Shown here piece after piece: positions 55,425 through 63,692 of a stretch of 64,000 bases of DNA. Positions within the stretch are counted from its first letter, which is position 1. The number at the start of each line of letters is the position of its first letter. This stretch comes from Naasia aerilata (lineage in GTDB: Bacteria; Actinomycetota; Actinomycetes; Actinomycetales; Microbacteriaceae). Location: assembly GCF_030296595.1 (NCBI RefSeq), contig NZ_AP027731.1, forward strand, positions 248,001-312,000. The letters run 5' to 3'. The notes beneath the pieces were generated by a model. That model saw only the letters and a list, made by a program, of their open reading frames with translations. It did not search any database and was not told the origin of the DNA. A program made the translations under genes and the position numbers.

Positions 55425-56092
55425 CAGCGCGCCGCGGCCGGGTAGTCGAGGAAGACCGTCTCGCCCTCGCCCTGCAGGGTGATGTCGAAGCGGTACGAGG
55501 TGGCCGTGTCCTGGCGGGCGAGGAGGGTGCCGCGCCGGTCCTCCGCGACCCCGCTCAGCAGGCTGTCGGTCGGCTCCGCCTCCCCCTCGGCCACGAAGTA
55601 GGCCCGGGTGAAGAGGTGGTGCGCGAGGCCGCGTGCGAACAGGGTGAGGAGCGCCCAGCGGGGTCCGTCGCCGGTCGCGCCGGGCACGACGGTCGTGAAC
55701 TCGTAGTGCCCTCCCGCGTCGACGGCGGCGCGGCCGAAGCCCGTGAAGACCCCACGCGCGCGGTGCCGGCTGCCCGGCTCCTGGACCATGCGGCCGTCGG
55801 CGTCCGGCTGCCAGAGCTCGATGATGGCGTCGGGCACGGGCGTGCCCGCGCCGTCGCGCACCGTGCCGTGCAGGCGCACGGAGCCCGGCGAGGCGGGCGG
55901 AACCAGCTCCGGTCCTCCGTCATACGGCAGCGAGAAGCCGAAGAACGGGCCCACCGTCTGGGACGGGGTCTGGACGAGCGGCGGGAGGCCCTCGAGCGGC
56001 TGCTCGCGGGCGAGGCGCTCCGTCAGGACGGGGTGCTCCTCCCCGGACACGGCGTTGTCGGTCGCGATCGGATCGGGCTCAGTGGTCGGCAT
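55424..56092 (-). CDS. pcaG: protocatechuate 3,4-dioxygenase, alpha subunit
   Basis: Intradiol dioxygenase subunit of 222 residues (TPSQTVGPFFGFSLPYDGG; RARGVFTGFGRAAVDAGGHY). It lacks the four iron ligands, which lie in the beta subunit, as is normal. The ATG at 56092 lies inside the end of pcaH (14-base overlap). A longer start at 56122 would only add residues coded by pcaH. Confidence 0.93.
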   Translation of the reverse strand: MPTTEPDPIATDNAVSGEEHPVLTERLAREQPLEGLPPLVQTPSQTVGPFFGFSLPYDGGPELVPPASPGSVRLHGTVRDGAGTPVPDAIIELWQPDADGRMVQEPGSRHRARGVFTGFGRAAVDAGGHYEFTTVVPGATGDGPRWALLTLFARGLAHHLFTRAYFVAEGEAEPTDSLLSGVAEDRRGTLLARQDTATSYRFDITLQGEGETVFLDYPAAAR

Positions 56093-56843
56093 GCTCGTCC
56101 TCCATCCAGGTGGCGGTCGCACCGGTGAGCACGATGTCCCAGCGGTATCCGAGTGCCCATTCGGGCACGGAGAGGTTGTGATCGTACGTCGAGATGAGCC
56201 GGTCCCGAGCCGCCTGGTCGGGGATCGACTGGTAGATGGGGTCGAGCGCGAACAGCGGGTCGCCCGGGAAGTACATCTGCGTCACGAGGCGCTCGGTGAA
56301 GGCGTTCCCGAAGAGCGAGAAGTGGATGTGCGCGGGCCGCCAGGCGTTGCGGTGGTTGCCCCACGGGTACGGGCCGGGCTTGATGGTGACGAAGCGGTAG
56401 CTGCCGTCGTCCCCGGTCAGCGCGCGGCCGACGCCGGTGAAGTTCGGATCGAGCGGCGCGGGATGCTGGTCGCGCTTGTGGATGTAGCGGCCCGACGCGT
56501 TGGCCTGCCAGATCTCGATCAGCTGGTTGCGCACCGGCCGCCCGTCGCCGTCGACGACGCGGCCCTCGACGATGATCCGCTCGCCGAGGGGCTCCCCGGG
56601 GTGCTGGATGGTGAGGTCGCTCTCGTACGGATCGACGTCGATGTGCCCGAAGGCGGGCGTCGTGCGCTCGATCTCCTCCGGGTCCGTCTTCACGAGCTCG
56701 TGGGTGGGGTGCCGGAGGATGCTCGACCGGTAGGGTGCGAAGTCGCGCGACGGGTGCCGCGACGGGATGCCCCGCTCGGCAGCCTCCCGCTGCTTCTCCT
56801 GGATCTCCCGGGTGATGTCGTCCTGCGTGGGTTCTGCTGTCAT
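56079..56843 (-). CDS. pcaH: protocatechuate 3,4-dioxygenase, beta subunit
   Basis: Iron-bearing subunit of 254 residues that opens the protocatechuate ring between the two hydroxyls. Fe(III) ligands are Tyr in SGRYIH, Tyr in PGPYPWGN, and two His in WRPAHIHFS. The ATG at 56843 overlaps the pobA stop (ATGA). Upstream in-frame sequence belongs to pobA. Confidence 0.94.
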   Translation of the reverse strand: MTAEPTQDDITREIQEKQREAAERGIPSRHPSRDFAPYRSSILRHPTHELVKTDPEEIERTTPAFGHIDVDPYESDLTIQHPGEPLGERIIVEGRVVDGDGRPVRNQLIEIWQANASGRYIHKRDQHPAPLDPNFTGVGRALTGDDGSYRFVTIKPGPYPWGNHRNAWRPAHIHFSLFGNAFTERLVTQMYFPGDPLFALDPIYQSIPDQAARDRLISTYDHNLSVPEWALGYRWDIVLTGATATWMEDEHADH

Positions 56844-58027
56844 TCGATCGCCAATCCCGTGTACTGCTCGGCCAGGGTCTGCTGCGCGTGGCGGGAACCC
56901 GTGACGTAGGCCAGCTGGCCCACCCGGCTCCGGTACCGGAACGGCCGCTCCCCCTCGGGCGTCTCCGCGCCCGGGGTGTGCAGCATGTCCGTCATCCACT
57001 GCGAAAAGTACTGGATCTTCCACTGGCGCTCGAGCGCTCGGCGGCTGTAGCTCGCGAGGAGCCCGTCGCTTCCGCCGTTCGCCGCGGCGAGCGCCTCGCC
57101 CAGCATGGCGACGTCAGCGATCGCCGCGTTGAGGCCCTTCGCCCCCGTGGGCGGCACGATGTGGCCCGCGTCCCCCGCGAGGAAGAGCCGCCCGTACGCG
57201 AGCGTCGACGCGACGGAGGAGCGCATCGGCGTGATCGACTTCTCGGTGATCGGGCCCTCGGTGAGCGTCCAGCCCGCGGTGCCGAGACGCTCCTGCAGGG
57301 CGGCCCAGATCCGCTCGTCGCTCCAGTTCGCGATGTCGTCGGTCGGATCGACCTGCAGGTAGAGCCGCGACACCGTGGGGCTGCGCATGGAGTGCATGCC
57401 GAAGCCGTCCGGGTGCAGCGCGTAGATGAGCTCGTCGGTGCTCGGCGCGACGTCGGCGAGGATGCCGAGCCACGCCGCGTCGTAGGAGCGCTCGGCGACG
57501 TCGAGGATCTCGGTGGGGATCAGCCCGCGGCAGACGCCGTGATAGCCGTCGGTGCCGATCACGAAGTCCGCCTGGACGACGTGGTCCTCGCCGTCGTGCC
57601 GGAACTCGAGGCGGGGCGCGTCGCCATCCACACCCGAGGGCGTCACGTCGCTCGCGCCGTAGAAGACCGCGCTGCCGAGCTCGTCGTGGCGCGCCATGAG
57701 GTCCTCGACGACGCGCTGCTGGCCGTAGACGGTGACCGTGCGGCCCACGAGGTCCTCGAAGTCGATGTGCGTGCGGCGCCCCTCGACCTGCAGGTGGATG
57801 CCGCCGTGGACGAGGCCGTCGGTGTGCAGGCGCTCGGCGAGGCCGTAGCGGTCGAGCACGTCGACGGACGCCTGCTCGAGCACGCCGGCGCGGATCCGGG
57901 ACAGCACGTGGTCACGCGAGCGGTGCTCCACGAGCACGAAGTCGACGCCGTGGGCGCGGAGGATGTGGCCGAGCAGGAGGCCGGCCGGGCCCGCGCCGAC
58001 GATTGCGACCGGTACTCGGTGCTGCAT
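56840..58027 (-). CDS. pobA: 4-hydroxybenzoate 3-monooxygenase
   Basis: Flavoprotein hydroxylase of 395 residues (family norm about 394) that makes protocatechuate from 4-hydroxybenzoate. FAD motifs: VGAGPAGLLLG, the DG motif GTDGYHG and the GD motif LAGDAGHIVPPTGAKG. It is the first gene of the operon. GAGGGAG five bases before the ATG at 58027 decides the start; an operator-like palindrome lies further upstream. Confidence 0.95.
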   Translation of the reverse strand: MQHRVPVAIVGAGPAGLLLGHILRAHGVDFVLVEHRSRDHVLSRIRAGVLEQASVDVLDRYGLAERLHTDGLVHGGIHLQVEGRRTHIDFEDLVGRTVTVYGQQRVVEDLMARHDELGSAVFYGASDVTPSGVDGDAPRLEFRHDGEDHVVQADFVIGTDGYHGVCRGLIPTEILDVAERSYDAAWLGILADVAPSTDELIYALHPDGFGMHSMRSPTVSRLYLQVDPTDDIANWSDERIWAALQERLGTAGWTLTEGPITEKSITPMRSSVASTLAYGRLFLAGDAGHIVPPTGAKGLNAAIADVAMLGEALAAANGGSDGLLASYSRRALERQWKIQYFSQWMTDMLHTPGAETPEGERPFRYRSRVGQLAYVTGSRHAQQTLAEQYTGLAIE

Positions 58028-58090
58028 GCGGTCTCCCTCGATCGACGCGTCTTCCCAACGTGCCAGGTGCACTCCTCCTCCGCGCGCGCA

Positions 58091-58107
58091 CTTCCGCCAG
58101 GCGGAAG
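58091..58107. promoter_or_regulatory. operator-like palindrome between pobA and thiolase
   Basis: CTTCCGCCAGGCGGAAG is a perfect 17-bp palindrome midway in the 145-bp divergent region. TTCCGC and GCGGAA halves fit an IclR-type site, for which the pca regulator is the candidate. TAGGAC (58133-58138) could be the thiolase -10. Confidence 0.6.
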
Positions 58108-58172
58108 GGTGCAGTCGGGGTGGCCGCGCCCGTAGGACCCTGGATCCGAACCCGCACCGATGGAGGAGCACC

Positions 58173-59368
58173 ATGACCGTCCCCGACTCGACCCTGCCCC
58201 GCGCGGTCCTCCTGGGCTACGCCCGGACGCCCTTCGTGCGCTTCGGCGGCCAGTTCGCGGGCGTCCCCGCCGTCCAGCTGGGCGCGGCGGCGGCGCGGGC
58301 GGCGCTCGAGCGCGCCGGGGTGTCCGCCGAGGACGTCGACCAGGTCGTGGTCGGCCAGGTCCTCCAGGCGGGTGCCGGCCAGAATCCCGCGCGACAGACG
58401 GCGGTGGCGGCCGGCGTGCCCATGACCCGTCCCGCGATCACCCTCAACGCGGTCTGCCTGTCGGGCATCGAGGCCGTCACCGAGGCCCACCGCCGCATCG
58501 CGCTCGGCGAGGCGGAGGTCGTGCTCGTGGTCGGGCAGGAGTCCATGACCGAGGCCCCCGCCTGCTCCCGGGGTCGCGAGCCGGCGCGAAGTACGGCCCG
58601 GTGACCCTGCAGGACTCGACCGACTACGACGGGCTCACCGACGCCTTCGAGCAGCGGAGCATGGGCGCCTCCACCGAGCAGTACTCCGCGGCACGCGGCA
58701 TCACCCGGGAGGAGCAGGACGCCTGGGCGCTGCGGTCGCACCGGATGGCGTCCGCCGCCCGCCCCGCGCTCGCCCAGGAGATCGTCGCGGTCGAGGTCAC
58801 GGCGGGCAAGGCGACCCGGACGGTGGAGGCCGACGACGGCATCCGCGACGACGCCTCCGCGGAGTCGCTCGCGAAGCTGCGTCCCTCCTTCTCCCCCACC
58901 GGCGCGATCACCGCGGGCAACGCCTCGCCGATCACGGACGGCGCCGCCGCGGTGGTCGTCGCAAGCGAGCGGTGGGCGGCCGAGCGCGGGCTCACGCCTC
59001 TCTGCGCCGTGCTGAGCACCGCCATGGTCGCCGGCCCCGATGTGTCGCTGCTGAGCCGCCCGGCGGAGGCGATCACGCTCGCCGCGGAGCGCGCGGGGGT
59101 CGACGTGCGGGATGTGGCCGCGATCGAGATCAACGAGGCGTTCGCCGCCGTCGCGGTCCAGTCGGTGCGCGAGCTCGGCGTCGATCCGGAGCGGGTCAAC
59201 CGGGACGGCGGCGCGATCGCCCTCGGACACCCCATCGGCGCATCCGGCGCGCGCATCGTCGGGCACCTGGCGCTCGGCCTCGCGGAGGCGGAGCCGGGCA
59301 CGCTCGCCGCCGCGGGCATCTGCGGCGGCGGCGGGCAGGGCTCCGCGGTCATCCTCCAGGCGCTGTAG
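58173..59368 (+). CDS. thiolase family acetyl-CoA acetyltransferase, frame broken as given
   Basis: Second thiolase, about 398 residues, divergent from pobA. Active-site Cys in LNAVCLSGIEAV, later INEAFAAVAVQ, GGAIALGHPIGASGAR and CGGGGQGSAV. The frame is lost at CCCCC 58555-58559; one added base continues EAPRLLPGSRAGAKYGP. GGAGGAG precedes the ATG at 58173. It may duplicate PcaF or handle acetoacetyl-CoA; its promoter shares the palindrome at 58091. Confidence 0.85.
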
Positions 59369-59377
59369 GGGCCGCCC

Positions 59378-59432
59378 GAGGTGGCAGTTGTTGCTGTCAC
59401 CTCGGCGAGGTGGCAGCACCTACTGCCACCTC
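59378..59432. repeat. intergenic palindrome, GAGGTGGCA family (copy 2)
   Basis: Four alternating copies: GAGGTGGCAG (59378-59387), TGTCACCTC (59395-59403), GAGGTGGCAG (59407-59416) and CTGCCACCTC (59423-59432), order A-A'-A-A'. The first 28 bases match 6920-6947 with two differences. Between convergent genes. Confidence 0.8.
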
Positions 59433-59438
59433 GCGGGC

Positions 59439-60368
59439 TCAGGGGACCTTGTAGCCGGCGGCGCGGAACAGGCCGTACCACTCCTCGCGGGTCAGCGGGA
59501 TCTCGGAGCCCGCAGCCGACTCCTGCACGCGCTCCGGCTTGGTCGTGCCGAGGACGACCTGGATGTTCGCGGGATGCCGCGTGATCCAGGCCACCGCGAT
59601 GCCGCTCGGGGTGACGTCGTACTTCTCCGCCAGCTCGTCGAGCAGGTCGTTGAGCTCGGGGAACTTGTCCCGGTCGCCGACGAACACCCCGGTGAAGAAC
59701 CCGCCCTGGAACGGCGACCAGGCCTGCAGTGTGATGCCGTTGAGGCGCGAGTAGTCGAGGATGCCGTTGTCGCGGTCGATCGACTGGTCGAGACCCGCCA
59801 TGTTGGCGGCGATGCCCTGAGCGAAGAGCGGCGCGTGCGGGATGCTCAGCTGCACCTGGTTGACGAGCAGCGGCTGGTTCAGCGAGCGCTTGAGCAGCTC
59901 GACCTGGCCCGGCGTGTGATTGGAGACGCCGAAGTGGCGCACCTTGCCCGCGCTGTGCAGGGTGTCGAACGCCTCAGCGACCTCGTCAGGCTCCACGAGG
60001 GTGTCGGGACGGTGCAGGAGCAGGATGTCGAGGTAGTCGGTCTGCAGTGCGACGAGCGACTCGTCGACCGAGGTGAGGATGTGCTCCTTCGAGAAGTCGA
60101 ACCAGCCCTTCCGGATCCCGACCTTGCTCTGCAGGATCACCTCCTCGCGGTCGTAGGCCGCGATGGCGCCGGCATCGCCGAACCGCTTCTCGCAGCCGTG
60201 CCGGTCCTTGCCGTAGATGTCGGCGTGATCGAAGAAGTTGATCCCCGCGTCGCGGGCCGTGCTGACGAGGGTGCGCACCTCCTCGTCGCTGAGCGACTGG
60301 ATGCGCATGAGGCCGAGGATGACGTTGGACGCGACGAGGTCGGTCCCGGGAAAGGTGAGAGTCTTCAC
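59439..60368 (-). CDS. aldo/keto reductase (YdhF-like)
   Basis: NADPH-dependent carbonyl reductase of 309 residues with the catalytic tetrad Asp and Tyr (FDHADIYGKD), Lys (LQSKVGIRKG) and His (LLLHRPDTL). C-terminal LGTTKPERVQES is the cofactor-binding region. The GTG at 60368 is six bases after TAGAAC; GGGAGG also lies directly upstream. Substrate unknown. Confidence 0.9.
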   Translation of the reverse strand: MKTLTFPGTDLVASNVILGLMRIQSLSDEEVRTLVSTARDAGINFFDHADIYGKDRHGCEKRFGDAGAIAAYDREEVILQSKVGIRKGWFDFSKEHILTSVDESLVALQTDYLDILLLHRPDTLVEPDEVAEAFDTLHSAGKVRHFGVSNHTPGQVELLKRSLNQPLLVNQVQLSIPHAPLFAQGIAANMAGLDQSIDRDNGILDYSRLNGITLQAWSPFQGGFFTGVFVGDRDKFPELNDLLDELAEKYDVTPSGIAVAWITRHPANIQVVLGTTKPERVQESAAGSEIPLTREEWYGLFRAAGYKVP

Positions 60369-60440
60369 CCTCCCGTTCTACTCTCCGACCCCCGGCGAGG
60401 CGGACCCGTTGCGGCCGGGCCCGCCTCGCACTAGGCGCGG

Positions 60441-61082
60441 TCAGTAGGCGACGTGGAAGCGCCGGCGACGGTGCGCGGCCTGCTCGAGCTCGTCCACCAC
60501 GGCGATGGCCAGGTCGGCCCCGGAGATCGAGGAGTCGCCGTTCTCGTCGGTGAGCAGCACCTCGTCGCTCAGCCGGTAGGAGCCGGTGCGCTCGCCCGGC
60601 ACCCACGAGCCGAAGCTGGCGGCGGGGCTCACGTAGAACCAGTCCAGGTCCTCGGGCGCCGCGCGGAGAGTCTCGAGGAGCGCGATGCCGGTGTGGATTT
60701 CGGGAGCAACCTCCGGAGCCGGCTCGTGGAGGTCGATCAGCCGGGGCCCGCCCTCCGAGACGTGCATGGACGATGCGCCACCCAGGACGCCCAGCCGGAC
60801 GCCGGCCCCGACCGCGAGGGGGATCAGCCGGTCCACGACCTCCTCGAGCCGGCCCGCGAGCTCGCCGCGAGGCGACAGCGTCTCGAACACCGCGTCGGCG
60901 TCCGCCACCGTCTCGGCGAGGAAGTCGTCCTCCAGCACGTTGCCCGTCCGGTAGACGGCGCCCTCGACCGGCTCGGCCGGGGCGTTGCGGCTGTAGGAGG
61001 TAACCTCGTGGCCGCGGGACACGGCCTCCCGGACGATGTGGCTGCCGGCGTAGCCGGTTCCGCCGATGACCTTGATGCGCAT
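60441..61082 (-). CDS. NAD(P)-binding NmrA-like protein
   Basis: Protein of 213 residues with Rossmann motif KVIGGTGYAGSHIV, DADAVFETLSPRG and LGVLGGASSMHV, of the SDR_a/NmrA group (NAD(P)H-sensing or reductase). Lacks the YxxxK of active dehydrogenases in the usual place. AGGAGA before the ATG at 61082. The spacer upstream carries the perfect palindrome 61149-61216. Confidence 0.85.
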   Translation of the reverse strand: MRIKVIGGTGYAGSHIVREAVSRGHEVTSYSRNAPAEPVEGAVYRTGNVLEDDFLAETVADADAVFETLSPRGELAGRLEEVVDRLIPLAVGAGVRLGVLGGASSMHVSEGGPRLIDLHEPAPEVAPEIHTGIALLETLRAAPEDLDWFYVSPAASFGSWVPGERTGSYRLSDEVLLTDENGDSSISGADLAIAVVDELEQAAHRRRRFHVAY

Positions 61083-61148
61083 GGAGTCTCCTGTCGTTCG
61101 CCGGCCCGGACGGCCGCATCTTCGACAACCCGTGTGCCCTCCGGAGGA

Positions 61149-61216
61149 TTCCTCGACCTGCCCACTTCTGCGGCAACTCGGCGCTGACTTGCCGCAGAAG
61201 TGGGCAGGTCGAGGAA
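61149..61216. repeat. perfect 28-bp intergenic palindrome
   Basis: Arms 61149-61176 (begins TTCCTCGACCTGCCCACTTC) and 61189-61216 are exact inverse complements with a 12-base loop. It lies in a divergent promoter region between an NmrA-like gene (-) and a monooxygenase (+), where terminator function makes no sense. Confidence 0.9.
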
Positions 61217-61289
61217 GTCGGGTTCAGGATGTCCCGGGCGCGGCTTGCTAGCGTCGGAGGCTCCGGGACGACGAAGGCGGGGACGAGCC

Positions 61290-62780
61290 GTGGACCACGT
61301 GGACGTGCTGATCGTCGGCGCAGGCATCTCCGGGATCGGCGCCGCCTGCCACCTCGTCCGGGAGTGCCCCGACCGCACGTTCGCGATCATCGAGTCCCGG
61401 GATGCGGTCGGCGGAACCTGGGACCTGTTCCGCTACCCCGGCATCCGCTCCGACTCCGACATGTTCACCTTCGGCTACGAGTTCGAGCCGTGGCGGGAGC
61501 CGAAGACCATCGCCGACGGCTCGTCGATCCGCGCGTACCTCGCCGACACGGTGCGCAAGTACGGCATCGAGTCCCGGATCCGCTTCGGCACCCGGGTGCA
61601 GCGTGCCGAGTGGTCGTCGGCCGACGCGCGCTGGACTGTCACCGTCCGCCGAGGCGATGCGGGCGAGGAGACGCAGCTGACCTGCTCCTTCCTCTCGGTC
61701 TGCACCGGCTACTACCGCTACGACGAGGGGTACACCCCTGACTATCCGGGCAGGGACGACTTCGCGGGCACCGTGGTCCACCCTCAGCTCTGGCCGGAGG
61801 ACCTGGACTGCGCGGGCAAGCAGGTCGTCATCATCGGCAGCGGGGCGACCGCCGTCACGCTCGTGCCGACCCTCGCCCGCGAGGCCGCGAAGGTGACGAT
61901 GCTGCAGCGCTCCCCCACCTACATCGCGTCCAGGCCGAGCCGGGATCGGTTCGCGGACCGGATGCGCCAGTCCCTTCCCGCGCGCATCGCGTATCCGATC
62001 GTGCGCTGGAAGAACGTCCTCTACTCGATCGTGACCTACACGCTGAGCCGCAAGGCGCCGAGCATCGTCAAGTCGGCGCTCCGCCGGGACCAGGTGCGGA
62101 CGCTGCCGGCCGGCTACGACATCGCGCGGCACCTCACGCCCTCCTACGAGCCATGGGACCAGCGGCTGTGCGTCGCGCCGGACGGCGACCTCTTCGCCGC
62201 GATCCGGGCGGGCCGCGCCGAGATCGTCACCGACCACATCGAGCGCTTCACCCCGCACGGCATCCTGCTGCGCTCGGGCGAGGAGCTGCCGGCCGACGTC
62301 GTCGTGTCGGCGACGGGTCTCAAGCTGCTGCCGATCGGCGGCATCGAGCTCGTCGTCGACGGGAGCACGGTCGACGTCGCGAGGACGATCGCCTACAAGG
62401 GGATGATGCTGTCCGGCGTGCCGAACTTCGCGCTCACCATCGGCTACACCAACGCATCCTGGACCCTGAAGGCCGACCTCGTCGCCCGCTACGTCTGCCG
62501 CCTTCTCAACCGGATGAAGCGGACGGGAGAGGACTCGGTCACGCCGGTCGCCCCGCCGCTCGATCCGTCGACGCTCGAGCCGCTCATCGACTTCAGCTCC
62601 GGCTATGTCCGCCGCAGCGTCGACCTGCTGCCCAAGCAGGGACCGGCCGCTCCGTGGCGGCTGCACCAGAACTACCTCAAGGACGTTCAGCTGATGCGCC
62701 GCGGGCCGCTGACCGACGGCGTGCGCTTCGGCCGGTCCGCGGACGCGCTGCGACCGACGGCGGAGGCGACGGCGCGGTGA
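61290..62780 (+). CDS. flavin monooxygenase (Baeyer-Villiger type)
   Basis: FMO of 496 residues. First Rossmann LIVGAGISGIGAA, the BVMO motif F-x-G-x3-H-x3-W as DFAGTVVHPQLWP, and a second Rossmann IIGSGATAVTL for NADPH. ATGL and GYTNASW follow. It inserts oxygen into a ketone or oxidises a heteroatom. GTG start 61290. The hydrolase overlaps its end (GTGA), so oxidation may be followed by ester hydrolysis. Confidence 0.88.
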   Translation: MDHVDVLIVGAGISGIGAACHLVRECPDRTFAIIESRDAVGGTWDLFRYPGIRSDSDMFTFGYEFEPWREPKTIADGSSIRAYLADTVRKYGIESRIRFGTRVQRAEWSSADARWTVTVRRGDAGEETQLTCSFLSVCTGYYRYDEGYTPDYPGRDDFAGTVVHPQLWPEDLDCAGKQVVIIGSGATAVTLVPTLAREAAKVTMLQRSPTYIASRPSRDRFADRMRQSLPARIAYPIVRWKNVLYSIVTYTLSRKAPSIVKSALRRDQVRTLPAGYDIARHLTPSYEPWDQRLCVAPDGDLFAAIRAGRAEIVTDHIERFTPHGILLRSGEELPADVVVSATGLKLLPIGGIELVVDGSTVDVARTIAYKGMMLSGVPNFALTIGYTNASWTLKADLVARYVCRLLNRMKRTGEDSVTPVAPPLDPSTLEPLIDFSSGYVRRSVDLLPKQGPAAPWRLHQNYLKDVQLMRRGPLTDGVRFGRSADALRPTAEATAR

Positions 62781-63607
62781 GCACGGGGGCGACGGCGGAG
62801 CTCGTCGTGGGCGGACGATCGGTCCGCTACCGCGACACGGGTGCCGGCGACACGGTGGTGCTCGTGCACGGCATCGGCCGCAGCCTCGAGGACTGGACGG
62901 AGCAGCACGACCTGCTCTCGAGCGACTACCGCGTGATCAGCGTCGACCTCCCCGGGTTCGGCTGGTCCGACCGGCTGGAGGGGCCGACCACGCTGAAGCG
63001 GCTGAGCGCTTGGCTGCCGGCGTTCCTCGACGAGCTCGGCGTGACCGAACCCGTGCATCTTCTGGGCAACTCGCTCGGCGGCGCCGTCACGATGGCGTTC
63101 GCGGCGGAGCATCCGGAGCGCGTGCGCGACCTCGTCCTCGTCAACAGCGCCGGGTTCGGACGGGAGGTGGCGCTGGGCCTGCGACTCCTCGCCCTCCGCC
63201 CGCTGACGCGCGTCCTCCTCCGGCCGCGCCGATCCTCGGCCGCCCGCACTCTGCGCGGCATCTTCCACGACCCGTCGTTCTCCACCGAGGAGCGGGTGGA
63301 GCAGGCCTACGTGCTCGCGCAGCGGCCGCGGGAGGCGATGCTCGAGATGGGCCGCGACCTCGGCACCGTGCGCGGCGTCCGCGAGGGGTGGCGACGCGAC
63401 CTCCTCGCCCGGCTCGCCGAGCAGGACCTGCCGACGCTCGTCGTGTGGGGCGCGCGCGACCTCATCCTGCCCGCGGTGCACCTCGAGGCCGCGAAGACCG
63501 CCCTGCCGCACGCCCGGACCCACCTCTTCCTCGACACGGGGCACATGCCGCAGATCGAGCAGGCCGAGGCCTTCGCGGAGCTGGTCCGGGACTTCTACCG
63601 GGGCTGA
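62777..63607 (+). CDS. alpha/beta hydrolase coupled to flavin monooxygenase
   Basis: Hydrolase of 276 residues with oxyanion motif VLVHGIGRSLEDW, nucleophile GNSLGG, Asp in VWGARDLILP and His in DTGHMPQIE, a complete triad. GTG overlaps the monooxygenase stop. The pair fits Baeyer-Villiger oxidation followed by ester hydrolysis. Confidence 0.88.
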   Translation: MSTGATAELVVGGRSVRYRDTGAGDTVVLVHGIGRSLEDWTEQHDLLSSDYRVISVDLPGFGWSDRLEGPTTLKRLSAWLPAFLDELGVTEPVHLLGNSLGGAVTMAFAAEHPERVRDLVLVNSAGFGREVALGLRLLALRPLTRVLLRPRRSSAARTLRGIFHDPSFSTEERVEQAYVLAQRPREAMLEMGRDLGTVRGVREGWRRDLLARLAEQDLPTLVVWGARDLILPAVHLEAAKTALPHARTHLFLDTGHMPQIEQAEAFAELVRDFYRG

Positions 63608-63621
63608 CCGCGTCGGGGACC

Positions 63622-63679
63622 CCGGGCCGAATCGGGCAATCCGGGCCGCCGCTGAGGCCCGGAAACGCCGAATCGGCCC
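63622..63679. repeat. nested intergenic palindrome, CGGGCCGAATCGG
   Basis: Outer arms 63622-63634 and 63667-63679 with one mismatch; inner arms TCCGGGCC (63639-63646) and GGCCCGGA (63654-63661). Related in plan and words to 41487-41552. Between convergent genes. Confidence 0.72.
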
Positions 63680-63692
63680 GTCCTGTCCCGCC

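Noticed and set aside
7351-58559. Programmed frameshifting at the G/C runs
   Set aside because: The slippery sequences and downstream structures differ from site to site, and genes such as rdgB, pcaF and htrA are not known to use it. A common base-call error is simpler.
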